The translations under genes and the position numbers were made by a program. Below are positions 19,546 to 28,562 of a stretch of DNA of 64,000 nt, one piece after another. The stretch's first letter is position 1; the number at the start of each line of letters is the position of its first letter. Below the pieces are notes generated by a model that was given only the letters and a program-made list of their open reading frames with translations, had not been told where the DNA came from and did no database searches. This DNA is from Phyllobacterium chamaecytisi (GTDB taxonomy: Bacteria; Pseudomonadota; Alphaproteobacteria; Rhizobiales; Rhizobiaceae), in assembly GCF_020164455.1 (NCBI RefSeq), contig NZ_JAIQWW010000016.1, forward strand, positions 102,984 to 166,983. The letters are read 5' to 3'.

Positions 19546-20235
19546 TCAGTTCGAAGCTTTCACTTCGCTGACCAATACGGGCTTGTCGCGGTAGTCCTGC
19601 GGGAACAGTTTGCTCAGGTTTTCGATTTTTGGCAAATCGTAATAGGCGATATAGGGCTGTGTCGGATTGATCGTGGCGTAGTCCTGATGATAGGCCTCGG
19701 CCGGATAAAACTTTTCAAGCGACGAGACTTTGGTAACGATCGGGTCAGAATAGACCTTCGCCTTATCAAGCTGGGCGATGTAAGCCTTGGCTACCTTTTC
19801 CTGATCGGCACTGGTTGTGAAAATCGCCGAGCGATACTGCGTCCCCGAATCCGGCCCCTGACGATTGAGTTCCGTCGGATTGTGAACCACCGAGAAATAA
19901 ACCTGCAGGATTTTGCCAAGGCTGACAGCCTTGGGGTCAAAAGTCACCTCGACCGATTCAGCATGCCCGGTGTCGCCGCCGCTGACAATCTCATAGCTCG
20001 CCGTTTCCTTCTTGCCGCCGGAGTAGCCAGAAACGGCGCTGGATACACCCTTCATGTGCTGGTAAACGCCTTGGACGCCCCAGAAGCAGCCGCCGGCGAG
20101 GACGATGGTCTCGTTTTTGGCGGGCATAGTTTGGTCGAGCGCGGGCGGTGGCACCATGGTGACATCCTCCCCGGCAAGAGCAAATCCGGGAGCCAATAGA
20201 ACCGCCGTGGCGAGCAGAATTTGACGAAGTTTCAT
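19546..20235 (-). CDS. msrA: Extracytoplasmic peptide-methionine (S)-S-oxide reductase
   Basis: 229 residues from the ATG at 20235 (AAGGACA upstream), which opens a Sec signal peptide 'ILLATAVLLAPGFALAGED'; the longer frame to 20301 is not plausible. It reduces S-epimer methionine sulfoxide in proteins. Catalytic 'GGCFWG' with the nucleophilic Cys at residue 50, then 'GGDTGHAESVEVTFDP' and 'NRQGPDSGTQYRSAIF'. The signal peptide places it in the periplasm, unlike the usual cytosolic MsrA. It is 20 bases downstream of msrB, so both make a periplasmic repair pair; the electron donor is not encoded here. Confidence 0.95.
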   Translation of the reverse strand: MKLRQILLATAVLLAPGFALAGEDVTMVPPPALDQTMPAKNETIVLAGGCFWGVQGVYQHMKGVSSAVSGYSGGKKETASYEIVSGGDTGHAESVEVTFDPKAVSLGKILQVYFSVVHNPTELNRQGPDSGTQYRSAIFTTSADQEKVAKAYIAQLDKAKVYSDPIVTKVSSLEKFYPAEAYHQDYATINPTQPYIAYYDLPKIENLSKLFPQDYRDKPVLVSEVKASN

Positions 20236-20255
20236 AGGTTTTGTCCTTCTAGCGC

Positions 20256-20750
20256 TTACGCAGCGACAGGTTTGAATTTCAACGCAACGCCATTCATGCA
20301 ATAGCGCAGGCCCGTCGGTTTTGGGCCATCATCGAAAACATGCCCAAGGTGACCGCCGCAGCGATGGCACGAGACCGCGGTGCGCGCCATGCCAAACGAC
20401 CGATCCGTCTCCTCATTGACGGCGCCCTTCATCGGCATCCAAAAACTTGGCCAGCCAGTGCCGCTATCGAACTTCGTATCTGAATCGAAGAGCGGTAAAT
20501 CGCAACCGGCACATGCAAACGTGCCTTTGCGTTTCTCATGATCCAACGGGCTCGAAAAGGGACGCTCTGTGCCCTCCTGCCGCAACACATCGTACTGCTC
20601 CGGCGTCAGCAGCTTTTTCCATTCCGCATCGGAATGCTCAACTTCGAAAGAGCCGGCTGCATGGGCGGCGGGTCCGCTCGCAAAGCGCGTGGCCACGAAC
20701 GCACCAAGCCCTGCTATAGCACCGCCAAAAAGCGTTCGACGTGTCATCAT
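20256..20750 (-). CDS. msrB: Tat-exported peptide-methionine (R)-S-oxide reductase
   Basis: 164 residues. The N-terminus 'MMTRRTLFGGAIAGLGAF' is a twin-arginine signal followed by a short hydrophobic stretch and an Ala-rich cleavage region, so the enzyme is folded and metal-loaded before export. Zinc is held by C80/C83 ('CAGC') and C128/C131 ('CHRC'); the catalytic Cys is C151 in 'RYCMNGVALKF'. It reduces R-epimer methionine sulfoxide. It precedes msrA by 20 bases. The use of Tat for MsrB and Sec for MsrA agrees with the zinc site of MsrB. Confidence 0.95.
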   Translation of the reverse strand: MMTRRTLFGGAIAGLGAFVATRFASGPAAHAAGSFEVEHSDAEWKKLLTPEQYDVLRQEGTERPFSSPLDHEKRKGTFACAGCDLPLFDSDTKFDSGTGWPSFWMPMKGAVNEETDRSFGMARTAVSCHRCGGHLGHVFDDGPKPTGLRYCMNGVALKFKPVAA

Positions 20751-20863
20751 GGCTGAACTCCCTGTGCCAATGTACCGATAATAACCGGTTTCTGCAGGGA
20801 GATACGTAAGGACGGCCGGAAAGGTTACACAACCAGCCTGGAATCACGGAAAGTTGATGAAAA

Positions 20864-21562
20864 TCAGCCTTTGTTCAAAGCGGCCTCGATGCGCCGCGAC
20901 AGTTTTTCGACTGCGCTAGCCTCGGCTGTACCACGTGACGAAACCAGACAGGCTTCCGATTGGAGGATTATTCCGTCGTCAAGAACCTTGAGATGATTGG
21001 CTTGCAGCGTCGATCCTGTCGATGTGATGTCGACGATAATATCAGCCGAGCCCGAAGCCGGGGCGCCCTCGGTGGCGCCAAGACTCTCGACGATGCGATA
21101 GACCTGAATGCCATGCATCTGCGAAAAGAACTGCTGTGTGAGACGCCAATATTTAGTGGCAATGCGCAGACGCCGGCCATGGCGCTGGCGGAAATCAGCG
21201 GCAACGTCATCAAGATCGGCCATGCTCGATACGTCGTACCAGACCTCTGGCACCGCGACCACAACGTCCGCTTGGCCGAAACCGAGCCGGGCTTCGATCT
21301 GAACACGCTCATCGGCGGACGACAAAGTCTCGCGGATCAGATCTTCACCTGTTATGCCCAGATCTACACTGCCATAGCCAAGCTCGCGTGCAATTTCGGA
21401 TGCGGAGAGAAACAGTATATCGATCTGGCTTTCGCCTTTGACCTGCGCCCGGTAGTTGCGTTGGTCCTTGGGGAGGATCACGCTGAGACCGGCGCTTTCA
21501 AGCACACCAAGCGCCTGATCCTTGAGACGGCCTTTGGATGGAAGGGCCAAGGTAACCGTCAT
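20864..21562 (-). CDS. hisG: ATP phosphoribosyltransferase, short (catalytic) form
   Basis: 232 residues, the short HisG form that needs HisZ as regulatory partner. It joins ATP and PRPP in the first step of histidine synthesis. Conserved regions: '[21 protein letters not shown]', '[13 protein letters not shown]', '[14 protein letters not shown]' and the PRPP loop '[19 protein letters not shown]'. The C-terminal histidine-binding domain of the long form is absent, as expected. Its start overlaps the end of hisZ by 4 bases (ATGA), so the two subunits are translationally coupled. Confidence 0.97.
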   Translation of the reverse strand: MTVTLALPSKGRLKDQALGVLESAGLSVILPKDQRNYRAQVKGESQIDILFLSASEIARELGYGSVDLGITGEDLIRETLSSADERVQIEARLGFGQADVVVAVPEVWYDVSSMADLDDVAADFRQRHGRRLRIATKYWRLTQQFFSQMHGIQVYRIVESLGATEGAPASGSADIIVDITSTGSTLQANHLKVLDDGIILQSEACLVSSRGTAEASAVEKLSRRIEAALNKG

Positions 21563-22689
21563 TTTTCTTCTCCCGCGATCTGTTCAAGCCTGTCGAGCCA
21601 GATCGAGAATCCGACACCTGGAATGGAGCCAACGGCTCCCAGCATTGTCAGCAACCGGTCATAACGGCCGCCACCCACGATCGCGCCGAGGTCAATATGC
21701 TTCAGCGCGCGCGTTTCATAGACCAGACCGGTATAGTAATCGAGCGGGCGTCCGAACGCGGCGTCATAGATAATCGTCTCATCTCCGATGCCCGCTTCGA
21801 CGACCGAGGCCGCCCGCGCTTCGAATTGTTCCAGTGCAGGCCCAAGATCAAACTCGTTGGCGCGCGCGAAACTGAGCAATTCACCGGCGGCCGATCGCAG
21901 TGGCACGCGGATCGCAAGAAAGCTCTCCAAAGCAGAGAAGGCCTTGGCGGGCAGCCGTACCGAAGCAAGCGCTGCCTTTTCGATCAAGCGGCGCGCGATT
22001 TCGACAGGTGCGCGACCGGCGGCCGGCGAAATACCAGCAACCCGCATATCCTTTTCGAGTGCAGCAGCAAGTACAGCTTCATCGCCTTTTTCGACCAGTG
22101 CCGCGAGATGATCTGGTAGCGCATCGCTTTGCCGGTCCGACGATAGGTCCTTGAGCAAACCCTTCAATTGACCGGGATTACCAAAGGCGCGCGCGAGCTT
22201 TTTTTGCCAGCCTCGCGGCAGGCCGAGCGCCGCCAGCACCGACTCGAAAATCGCCTGGTCGCCGAGCAGGGTTTCGAGTTGTGCATCGGGAGCAATAACG
22301 CGGATCGCGGCAATAGCATCGGCTAGCGAACGTGCATCAGCACGAGCCCGGTTGGCATCACCGAGATCCTCTATGCCGGCCTGGAAAAACTCGTTACCGC
22401 CCTCGCGGCGCTGGCGGAACACCTCGCCCAGATAGGCATAGCGTTTTGGCGTCGCGGCGTTACGTTCGATATGATTGCGGCAAACGGGAATCGTGAATTC
22501 CGGTCGGAGACACAGGCTCTCGCCGTTTTCGTTTTCCGTCAAAAAGATGCGGCGGCGCAAGTCTTCGCCCGCCATGTCGAGGAACTGGTCGGCAGGCTGA
22601 ATAACGGGAATATCAACGAGCTCAGCATCCCGCCCCGAAATCAACGCGGCGAGTTCATCGGAAAAAGCTGGGGCTCTGGAGGCGACCAT
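21559..22689 (-). CDS. hisZ: ATP phosphoribosyltransferase regulatory subunit
   Basis: 376 residues, a class II synthetase-like protein that cannot charge tRNA but forms the octameric complex with HisG and mediates feedback by histidine. It keeps motif 2-like '[15 protein letters not shown]', '[25 protein letters not shown]', and '[17 protein letters not shown]' with the 'GGGRYDRLL' turn. It starts 6 bases after the hisS stop codon and overlaps hisG, giving the order hisS-hisZ-hisG. Confidence 0.96.
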   Translation of the reverse strand: MVASRAPAFSDELAALISGRDAELVDIPVIQPADQFLDMAGEDLRRRIFLTENENGESLCLRPEFTIPVCRNHIERNAATPKRYAYLGEVFRQRREGGNEFFQAGIEDLGDANRARADARSLADAIAAIRVIAPDAQLETLLGDQAIFESVLAALGLPRGWQKKLARAFGNPGQLKGLLKDLSSDRQSDALPDHLAALVEKGDEAVLAAALEKDMRVAGISPAAGRAPVEIARRLIEKAALASVRLPAKAFSALESFLAIRVPLRSAAGELLSFARANEFDLGPALEQFEARAASVVEAGIGDETIIYDAAFGRPLDYYTGLVYETRALKHIDLGAIVGGGRYDRLLTMLGAVGSIPGVGFSIWLDRLEQIAGEEK

Positions 22690-22695
22690 CCGAAT

Positions 22696-24210
22696 TCAAA
22701 CGGCCTTCGCCGCATTGGCGCGATCTTCCGCCTGCGCCTCAAGGATCTTGCGCACCTCGGTGACCAGATCGCTTTCCTTGGCTGTGATCTGTGCGGGACG
22801 GCCCTCACGCCACGTGACATTGTCCTCGATTTCCGCCGAAAGACGCGCGCCCTCGATCAGGTCCTTGATCTGCACCTCGCCATTGTCGCGCTCCTGCGAC
22901 CCCTGAATGATCACGCAAGGTGCACCGCGGCGATCGGCATATTTCATCTGCGGCTTCATGCCGGACCCGCCAAGATACATTTCAGCGCGAATGCCGGCCT
23001 GGCGAAGGTCCGACACCATCTTCTGATAGCGGCCAAGGCTAGCCGTATCCCTGTCCATGACGAGCACGACGATCGGGCCAATATTATCCGACGTATCGAG
23101 CTTGCCGAGATTTCTTAAAGCAGTCATGAGGCGCGAAACGCCGATGGAGATGCCGGTTGCGGGAACCGGCTCGCTGCGGAAGCGGGAGACAAGCCCGTCA
23201 TAACGGCCACCGCCGCCGACGGAGCCGAAAACCACCTTTTCGCCTTTTTCGTTGGTGACGTCGAAGGTCAGTTCTGCCTCGAATACGGGACCGGTGTAAT
23301 ATTCCAGACCGCGCACGACGGAGGGATCAATCTTGACACGGCCTTCATAGCCCGCTGCCGAGCAAAGCGCTTCAATTGTTGTAAGTTCTACAACCCCCTC
23401 TACGCCCTTATCATTGCCGGTAACAACACGTTCAAGGTTGGCAATCGTCTCGCCGCCCGTTGCGCCACCTGCGGAGGTGAAATCGATTACCTTGGCAATA
23501 GCCGCCTCGTCTAGACCTGCGCCCTTGGTGTAATCACCGCTTTCATCGAGACGGCCTTTGCCCAGCAATTCGCGCACACCATCGGGACCGAATTTGTCCA
23601 GTTTGTCGATTGCGCGCAATACGACCAAACGCTTGCCGCTGTTCTCGTCACCATCCAGGCCGATCGCGTCGAGCACGCCGTCCAAAACTTTGCGGTTGTT
23701 GACCCGGATGACATAGTCACCGCGCTTGATGCCCAGCGCTTCCATGACATCGGCCATCATCATGCACATTTCCGCATCCGCCGAGACGGATGGTGCGCCG
23801 ACCGTATCGGCATCGAACTGCATGAACTGGCGGAAGCGGCCCGGACCCGGCTTCTCGTTGCGGAATACCCAGCCGGCGCGATAGCTGCGATAGGGTTTGG
23901 GAATGCTCTCGAAATTTTCGGCGACGTAACGCGCCAGCGGCGCAGTCAGATCGTAGCGCAGCGACAGCCATTGCTCATCGTCGTCCTGAAACGAAAACAC
24001 GCCTTCGTTGGGACGATCCTGATCCGGCAAGAACTTGCCCAGCGCATCGGTGTATTCGATGAGCGGCGTTTCAACGGGCTCGAAGCCGTAGAGTTCGTAG
24101 ACCTTGCGAATTTCCGCCATCATCTTTTCGGCAGCGCGCAGATCCTCCGGCACACGATCCACGAATCCTCGTGGCAGCCGTGCCTTAACTCTATCTGCTT
24201 TCGTTGCCAT
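22696..24210 (-). CDS. hisS: Histidyl-tRNA synthetase
   Basis: 504 residues. Class II motifs: motif 1 near '[15 protein letters not shown]', motif 2 '[26 protein letters not shown]', the histidine-binding loops '[17 protein letters not shown]', '[13 protein letters not shown]', and motif 3 '[10 protein letters not shown]'. The C-terminal anticodon-binding domain runs from about residue 390. Alphaproteobacterial HisRS is a separate type that recognises tRNA-His without G-1 and with A73; the tRNA-His at 48666-48742 has exactly those features. First gene of the hisSZG operon. Confidence 0.97.
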   Translation of the reverse strand: MATKADRVKARLPRGFVDRVPEDLRAAEKMMAEIRKVYELYGFEPVETPLIEYTDALGKFLPDQDRPNEGVFSFQDDDEQWLSLRYDLTAPLARYVAENFESIPKPYRSYRAGWVFRNEKPGPGRFRQFMQFDADTVGAPSVSADAEMCMMMADVMEALGIKRGDYVIRVNNRKVLDGVLDAIGLDGDENSGKRLVVLRAIDKLDKFGPDGVRELLGKGRLDESGDYTKGAGLDEAAIAKVIDFTSAGGATGGETIANLERVVTGNDKGVEGVVELTTIEALCSAAGYEGRVKIDPSVVRGLEYYTGPVFEAELTFDVTNEKGEKVVFGSVGGGGRYDGLVSRFRSEPVPATGISIGVSRLMTALRNLGKLDTSDNIGPIVVLVMDRDTASLGRYQKMVSDLRQAGIRAEMYLGGSGMKPQMKYADRRGAPCVIIQGSQERDNGEVQIKDLIEGARLSAEIEDNVTWREGRPAQITAKESDLVTEVRKILEAQAEDRANAAKAV

Positions 24211-24307
24211 GATGGAACCTTGAAATTTCTTGATTGCTGAAGCGGGTTTGCTCTAGCCGATCAGTGCATCAAGGGCAAGGATTGATGAAGCCGCAGCGAT
24301 TTGAGAG

Positions 24308-24964
24308 CTACGAGGACGGGACGGGTCGCTTGAAATCTTTACGCAGCTTTTCTATTTCCTGACGGCATTTGCAGCCTTCTATATGATCGTTGACGAGGCC
24401 CATGGCCTGCATATGCGCATACATCGTCGTCGGGCCGACGAAACTCCAGCCAAGCTTCTTCAAATCCTTGGACAAGCGGATCGAAGTCGGCGAGGTGGGG
24501 TTTGCAACAAGCGTCGGATAGTCGACCACCTTGGGACGCTCGTCTGCCGGAGGCTCGAAGGTCCAGAAATAGGCAGCAAGCGATCCCGTCTCTTTAACGA
24601 GTTCAATCGCGCGATTGGCATTGTTGATTGCGGAATTGATCTTGCCGCGATGGCGAATAATACCTGCATTGGCGAGCAGCCGGTCGACATCCTTCTCGCC
24701 ATAGCGGGCGATGCGGCGATAGTCGAAACCGTCGAACGCCTCGCGAAAATTCTCTCGTTTGCGTAATATGGTCAGCCAGGAAAGACCCGACTGGAAGCCT
24801 TCGAGACATATTTTCTCGAACAAGCGCGTATCATCCGTAACCGGCCTGCCCCACTCGTGATCGTGATAGTGAACATATTCCGGAAGAGTGCCCGGCCAGA
24901 AGCAACGGGTGACGCCATCCTCGCCTGTCATCAGACCAGTCTTGACCGGGACATCATCTTGCAT
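24308..24964 (-). CDS. tag: DNA-3-methyladenine glycosylase I
   Basis: 218 residues. It removes 3-methyladenine from alkylated DNA in base-excision repair. The HhH-fold protein shows 'RCFWPGTLPEYVHYHDHEWGRP', 'FEKICLEGFQSGLSWLTILRKRENFR', and 'GWSFVGPTTMYAHMQAMGLVNDH'. The zinc-snap residues are Cys in 'RCFW', His in 'YHDHEWG', and the C-terminal H-x3-C ('HIEGCKC'). Stand-alone gene; its upstream region is shared with the L,D-transpeptidase gene. Confidence 0.95.
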   Translation of the reverse strand: MQDDVPVKTGLMTGEDGVTRCFWPGTLPEYVHYHDHEWGRPVTDDTRLFEKICLEGFQSGLSWLTILRKRENFREAFDGFDYRRIARYGEKDVDRLLANAGIIRHRGKINSAINNANRAIELVKETGSLAAYFWTFEPPADERPKVVDYPTLVANPTSPTSIRLSKDLKKLGWSFVGPTTMYAHMQAMGLVNDHIEGCKCRQEIEKLRKDFKRPVPSS

Positions 24965-24996
24965 ATTGCCTACCCTTCGAATGTTTCACTGGACGT

Positions 24997-25022
24997 TAAC
25001 CAGTTCTGAAAACCAGCTGGTA
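24997..25022. promoter_or_regulatory. Near-CtrA box and palindrome between tag and L,D-transpeptidase gene
   Basis: TTAA-N7-TGAA at 24997-25011 differs from the CtrA consensus TTAA-N7-TTAA at one base and abuts the 10-base palindrome ACCAGCTGGT at 25013-25022. It lies 33 bases upstream of tag and about 130 bases upstream of the transpeptidase gene. Cell-cycle control of either gene is possible but weakly supported. Confidence 0.3.
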
Positions 25023-25111
25023 ACCACACCAAATAGTTTCGACAAAAAATCGCATTTTATCGATAGCGATTCACTTTTTTCTACCCCGGCGCGGGCAAAC
25101 TCAACCCGAAA

Positions 25112-25130
25112 GCTGACAAATCCTGTCAGC
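25112..25130. repeat. Perfect 7-5-7 inverted repeat before the L,D-transpeptidase gene
   Basis: GCTGACA-AATCC-TGTCAGC, 22 bases upstream of the ATG at 25153 and followed by a short T run. It could be an operator or a 5'-leader hairpin near the ribosome binding region. Confidence 0.45.
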
Positions 25131-25152
25131 AGAGTTTTTGAGAACAATCAAA

Positions 25153-25941
25153 ATGAAAACTGCCTTGCTGCTTCTGACATCCTGCCTGGTCGTGGCCAAT
25201 GTGCCCGGTGCGATAGCCAGCGAGCGTTACGCAACAAGGCCGCCTGTGGTCATGAGCCCCGACCTTACGGCGCCCTGGGTGATGCAACTGCGCCAAAGGC
25301 CAGTCGGCGCGCCGGTCAATCCTCGCGGCTATGTGGTCTTCAGTGATCCACCGGTACGCGCAGTAAAGCAACGGGACCGCCGCGCGGTTCGCCGAGACGT
25401 CGGCGCAAATCCGGCCGTTCGTGAAGTTTCGTTTCAACGGCCTGAACAGCCGGCTGCCGACACCCCGCCGAAACAGCGGGGCATGGATCCGAAATTCCTG
25501 CCGCAAACGGTTGCCTATGACGGGCCGGAAAAGCCTGGCACCATCGTGATCGATACATCGCAACGGTTTCTGTATCTGGTCGAGGCGGGTGGAACCGCGC
25601 AGCGTTATGGCGTCGGCGTCGGCAAGGAAGGTTTTGGCTGGTCGGGCACCAATGCGATCAGCCGCAAGGCTGAATGGCCCGACTGGTATCCGCCTGCGCA
25701 GATGATCGAACGCGAGCGACTAAAGGGACGCATCATCCCGGCGCACATGGAGGGCGGCGTTGCCAATCCGCTCGGAGCACGCGCGCTCTATCTCGGCTCG
25801 ACGCTTTACCGCATTCATGGCACCAATGCGCCCTGGACAATCGGTCATTCCGTTTCTAGCGGTTGCATCCGCATGCGCAACGAAGACGTCACCGATCTCT
25901 ATGAACGGGTGAACGTCGGTACCAAGGTCATTGTGAGATAA
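25153..25941 (+). CDS. L,D-transpeptidase (YkuD domain)
   Basis: 262 residues from the ATG at 25153; the TTG at 25138 is in frame but has no advantage. A signal peptide ('LLLLTSCLVVANVPGAIAS') sends it to the periplasm. A basic Pro/Arg-rich linker (about 40-110) leads into the YkuD domain (about 120-262). Catalytic residues lie in 'YRIHGTN' (H222), 'IGHSVSSGCIRM' (H232, C238), with 'RNED' after. Such enzymes make 3-3 peptidoglycan cross-links or attach outer-membrane proteins to peptidoglycan, which matters in Hyphomicrobiales. A second YkuD protein is at 60613-61209 and shares the 'RGMDP' start and the 'NPLGARALYL' block. Confidence 0.93.
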   Translation: MKTALLLLTSCLVVANVPGAIASERYATRPPVVMSPDLTAPWVMQLRQRPVGAPVNPRGYVVFSDPPVRAVKQRDRRAVRRDVGANPAVREVSFQRPEQPAADTPPKQRGMDPKFLPQTVAYDGPEKPGTIVIDTSQRFLYLVEAGGTAQRYGVGVGKEGFGWSGTNAISRKAEWPDWYPPAQMIERERLKGRIIPAHMEGGVANPLGARALYLGSTLYRIHGTNAPWTIGHSVSSGCIRMRNEDVTDLYERVNVGTKVIVR

Positions 25942-25981
25942 ACAGTTATGGGGGCCGGCACCGGGGGCGGTGCCGGGAATT

Positions 25982-26018
25982 GGGCAGGGGTTCGCTTGAA
26001 TCCCTGCCCTCTTTATTT
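25982..26018 (+). terminator. Intrinsic terminator of the L,D-transpeptidase gene
   Basis: GGGCAGGGGTTC - GCTT - GAATCCCTGCCC, a 12-base stem with one G-T pair, followed by TCTTTATTT. It reaches into the stop codon of the converging glcF gene. A second GC-rich hairpin (CCGGCACC / GGTGCCGG) stands just before it, at about 25955-25976. Confidence 0.85.
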
Positions 26019-27348
26019 ATTCTGCTGCTTGCAGGAAAGATTTTGGCGCCGGCACACCTTCAGGTCGGGGTCCGCCGTAGGCCCAGTCCAGCAACTCAAC
26101 AGTGTGGACGATAGGCAATTTCGAACCGCTGGCAATCTGGGTGATGCACCCGATGTTTCCGGTTGCGATGAGGCTGGCGCCGGTCGCTTCAATGTTCTTC
26201 ACCTTGCGGTCTCGCAGGGTGCGAGCGATCTCCGGCTGCATGATATTGTAGGTCCCGGCCGAGCCACAGCAAAGATGCCCTTCGGCCGGATCCTTGACAA
26301 TGAAGCCAGCTGTCTTCAGCAAGTCCTTGGGTTGGCGCGTGATCTTTTGCCCGTGCTGCATGGAACAAGCGGAATGATACGCAACGTTAAGACCAGTAGG
26401 CTCTTTCGGTGCAGGCAGGGTCAAGACCGCCAGATATTCGGTGATGTCCTTTGCCAAGGCGGAGACACGGGCAGCCTTGTCCTTGTAGTCGGGATCTAGG
26501 CGCAGCATGTAGCCATAGTCCTTGATCGTCGTGCCGCAACCGGACGCGGTAATCACGATGGCATCAAGGCCACCCGTATCAAGCTCGCGGATCCAGACAT
26601 CAACATTACGACGTGCATCCTCAAGTGCCTCCTCTTCGCGGCCCATGTGGTGCACGAGCGAGCCGCAGCACCTTTCGCCTTTTGGCACCACGACTTCGAT
26701 ACCAAGCCGGGTCAAAAGCCGGATTGTCGCCTCGTTTATACCGGGCCTCAGCACTGGCTGAGCGCAGCCAGTAAGTATAGCAACCCTGCCCTTTTTCGAT
26801 GTCTCAGGTATATGCGAACCGGGCTCGGCAAAGCGCGATTTCGCTGGGACAGATTTGGGGGCGAGTTCGAGCATCGCGGCCATTGGCTTCAACGCGGCGA
26901 CCGATCTGAAGAGCGGCGCAAGTGGACGGCCCAGCTTAGCTGCGGTGAGAGCAAGGCGAAAGCGTCCCGGATAAGGCAAGACTAACGCCAGGAGAGCACG
27001 CGTCAGCCTGTTCATCATCGGGCGTTTATAGGTCTTCTCGATATGCGCGCGGGCGTTATCGACCAGATGCATGTAATTCACGCCGGAGGGGCAGGTTGTC
27101 ATGCAGGAAAGGCATGACAGGCAGCGATCGATGTGCTTCACAACCTGCTCATCAGCCGCACGGCCGTTTTCCAGCATGTCCTTGATCAAGTAGATGCGCC
27201 CGCGCGGGCTGTCGAGTTCGTTGCCGAGGGTCACATAAGTCGGGCAAGTCGCGGTGCAGAAGCCACAATGCACACATTTGCGCAGGATCTTCTCGGATTC
27301 TTTGACACCGGGATCCAGCAACTGCTCGGGAGTGAAATTTGTCTGCAC
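26017..27348 (-). CDS. glcF: Glycolate oxidase iron-sulfur subunit
   Basis: 443 residues from a GTG at 27348 (AGGAGT 6 bases upstream), giving the family start 'VQTNFTPEQLLDPGVKESEKIL'; the frame upstream overlaps glcE and is not coding. It passes electrons from GlcD/GlcE flavins to the quinone pool. Two 4Fe-4S motifs, 'CVHCGFCTATCP' and 'CLSCLSCMTTCP', are followed by two cysteine-rich CCG domains ('CCGSLVHHMG', 'HSACSMQHGQ', 'CCGSAGTYN'). Third gene of glcDEF, 2 bases after glcE. Confidence 0.96.
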   Translation of the reverse strand: MQTNFTPEQLLDPGVKESEKILRKCVHCGFCTATCPTYVTLGNELDSPRGRIYLIKDMLENGRAADEQVVKHIDRCLSCLSCMTTCPSGVNYMHLVDNARAHIEKTYKRPMMNRLTRALLALVLPYPGRFRLALTAAKLGRPLAPLFRSVAALKPMAAMLELAPKSVPAKSRFAEPGSHIPETSKKGRVAILTGCAQPVLRPGINEATIRLLTRLGIEVVVPKGERCCGSLVHHMGREEEALEDARRNVDVWIRELDTGGLDAIVITASGCGTTIKDYGYMLRLDPDYKDKAARVSALAKDITEYLAVLTLPAPKEPTGLNVAYHSACSMQHGQKITRQPKDLLKTAGFIVKDPAEGHLCCGSAGTYNIMQPEIARTLRDRKVKNIEATGASLIATGNIGCITQIASGSKLPIVHTVELLDWAYGGPRPEGVPAPKSFLQAAE

Positions 27349-27350
27349 GT

Positions 27351-28562
27351 TTATACTCCTGCGACCATGCGGCCCGGGTTTAGTATTCCGCTCGGATCGA
27401 ATTGCTGCTTGAGCCGCTTCGACAACGCTGCCAAGGGCACGGGTTGCGGTTCGAACACCGGCAATGCCGCGCGCACGCTCGTCGATGCGCGAACAAGCGT
27501 TGCATGACCTCCGCCATATTTCTTGATGAGAGCACGCACGGCCTCCGCTTCCGGTTCGCCTTCCATGCGCAACCACACAAGCCCGCCCTGCCAGTCATAG
27601 AAGGCATCGACAGCGGCGCCCATGCGCAAGGATGCGACGAGTTTGTAAGCCTCCATCGGCACCATCGACACGCGCCATACAGGTTGCTCCGTGCCGTCCG
27701 CAAAGGGGATGACATCACGGACCTCCTGCCAGAGTTTACGCGAAGTATCGCCTGAAATGTCCACAATCGTGCCGGCCGACACCAATAGACCTTTGAGCAT
27801 AGCTGCGCGATCGTTGACCGAGGGCGCAAAACCTTCAAGCCGCAGCAACGTCGATGCGTCACCCTTGAGATCACCGTCTATAACGCGTCCGGATACATTG
27901 AGAGGAAGATGTGCTGCTGAAGCCACCTCGCCGCTCGATCCCATGGCAATCGCCATGGCGCGCGCCGCTTCATCATCGGCAAGACCACGCACCACCAGCG
28001 TGGTTTCGGTTTCCGGAGCGGGCAGGACCTTGAAGGTTATTTCAGTGGCGATGCCGAGCGTACCCCACGAATTGGCCATGCCTTTCGACAAATCATAACC
28101 GGTCACGTTCTTGACAACCCGGCCGCCAGATTTGAACAGTTCGCCGCGCCCCGAAACGACGCGCACGCCCAAAACATGATCGCGTGCCGAGCCCGATTTC
28201 AGACGGCGCGGCCCGCATAGATTGGTGGCAAGCAGGCCTCCAAAGGTGCCCTGTCCCGCGGCTTGCCCAAGAAGCGGCCCATAGTCCATTGGTTCGAACT
28301 GAAACGCCTGGCCGTTCTCCTCAAGCAGCGTCTCAAGTTCGGCGACGGACGTACCTGCTTTTGCACTCAGCACAAGTTCGTCCGGCTCATAGAGCGTCAC
28401 GCCGGAATACTCCGATAGCGCGATGGTGTGCTCCGTCTGCAACGGACGGCCAAGATTGCGTTTGGAGCCATGGCCGACGATTTCCACCGGCGCGTTCTCA
28501 GAAAGCGCCCATTGGACAGCCTCGACGATTTCGTCCTCGGTCTTGGGAGTAAATATGGTCAC
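27351..28562 (-). CDS. glcE: Glycolate oxidase FAD-binding subunit
   Basis: 403 residues, starting with GTG directly adjacent to the glcD stop codon (TGAGTG). The FAD-binding PCMH domain shows 'VEIVGHGSKRNLGRP', 'QAAGQGTFGGLLATNLCGPRRL', 'GRVVKNVTGYDLSKGM' and the C-terminal 'QQFDPSGILNPGRM'. With GlcD and GlcF it oxidises glycolate to glyoxylate at the membrane. The tight spacing implies translational coupling with glcD. Confidence 0.95.
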   Translation of the reverse strand: MTIFTPKTEDEIVEAVQWALSENAPVEIVGHGSKRNLGRPLQTEHTIALSEYSGVTLYEPDELVLSAKAGTSVAELETLLEENGQAFQFEPMDYGPLLGQAAGQGTFGGLLATNLCGPRRLKSGSARDHVLGVRVVSGRGELFKSGGRVVKNVTGYDLSKGMANSWGTLGIATEITFKVLPAPETETTLVVRGLADDEAARAMAIAMGSSGEVASAAHLPLNVSGRVIDGDLKGDASTLLRLEGFAPSVNDRAAMLKGLLVSAGTIVDISGDTSRKLWQEVRDVIPFADGTEQPVWRVSMVPMEAYKLVASLRMGAAVDAFYDWQGGLVWLRMEGEPEAEAVRALIKKYGGGHATLVRASTSVRAALPVFEPQPVPLAALSKRLKQQFDPSGILNPGRMVAGV

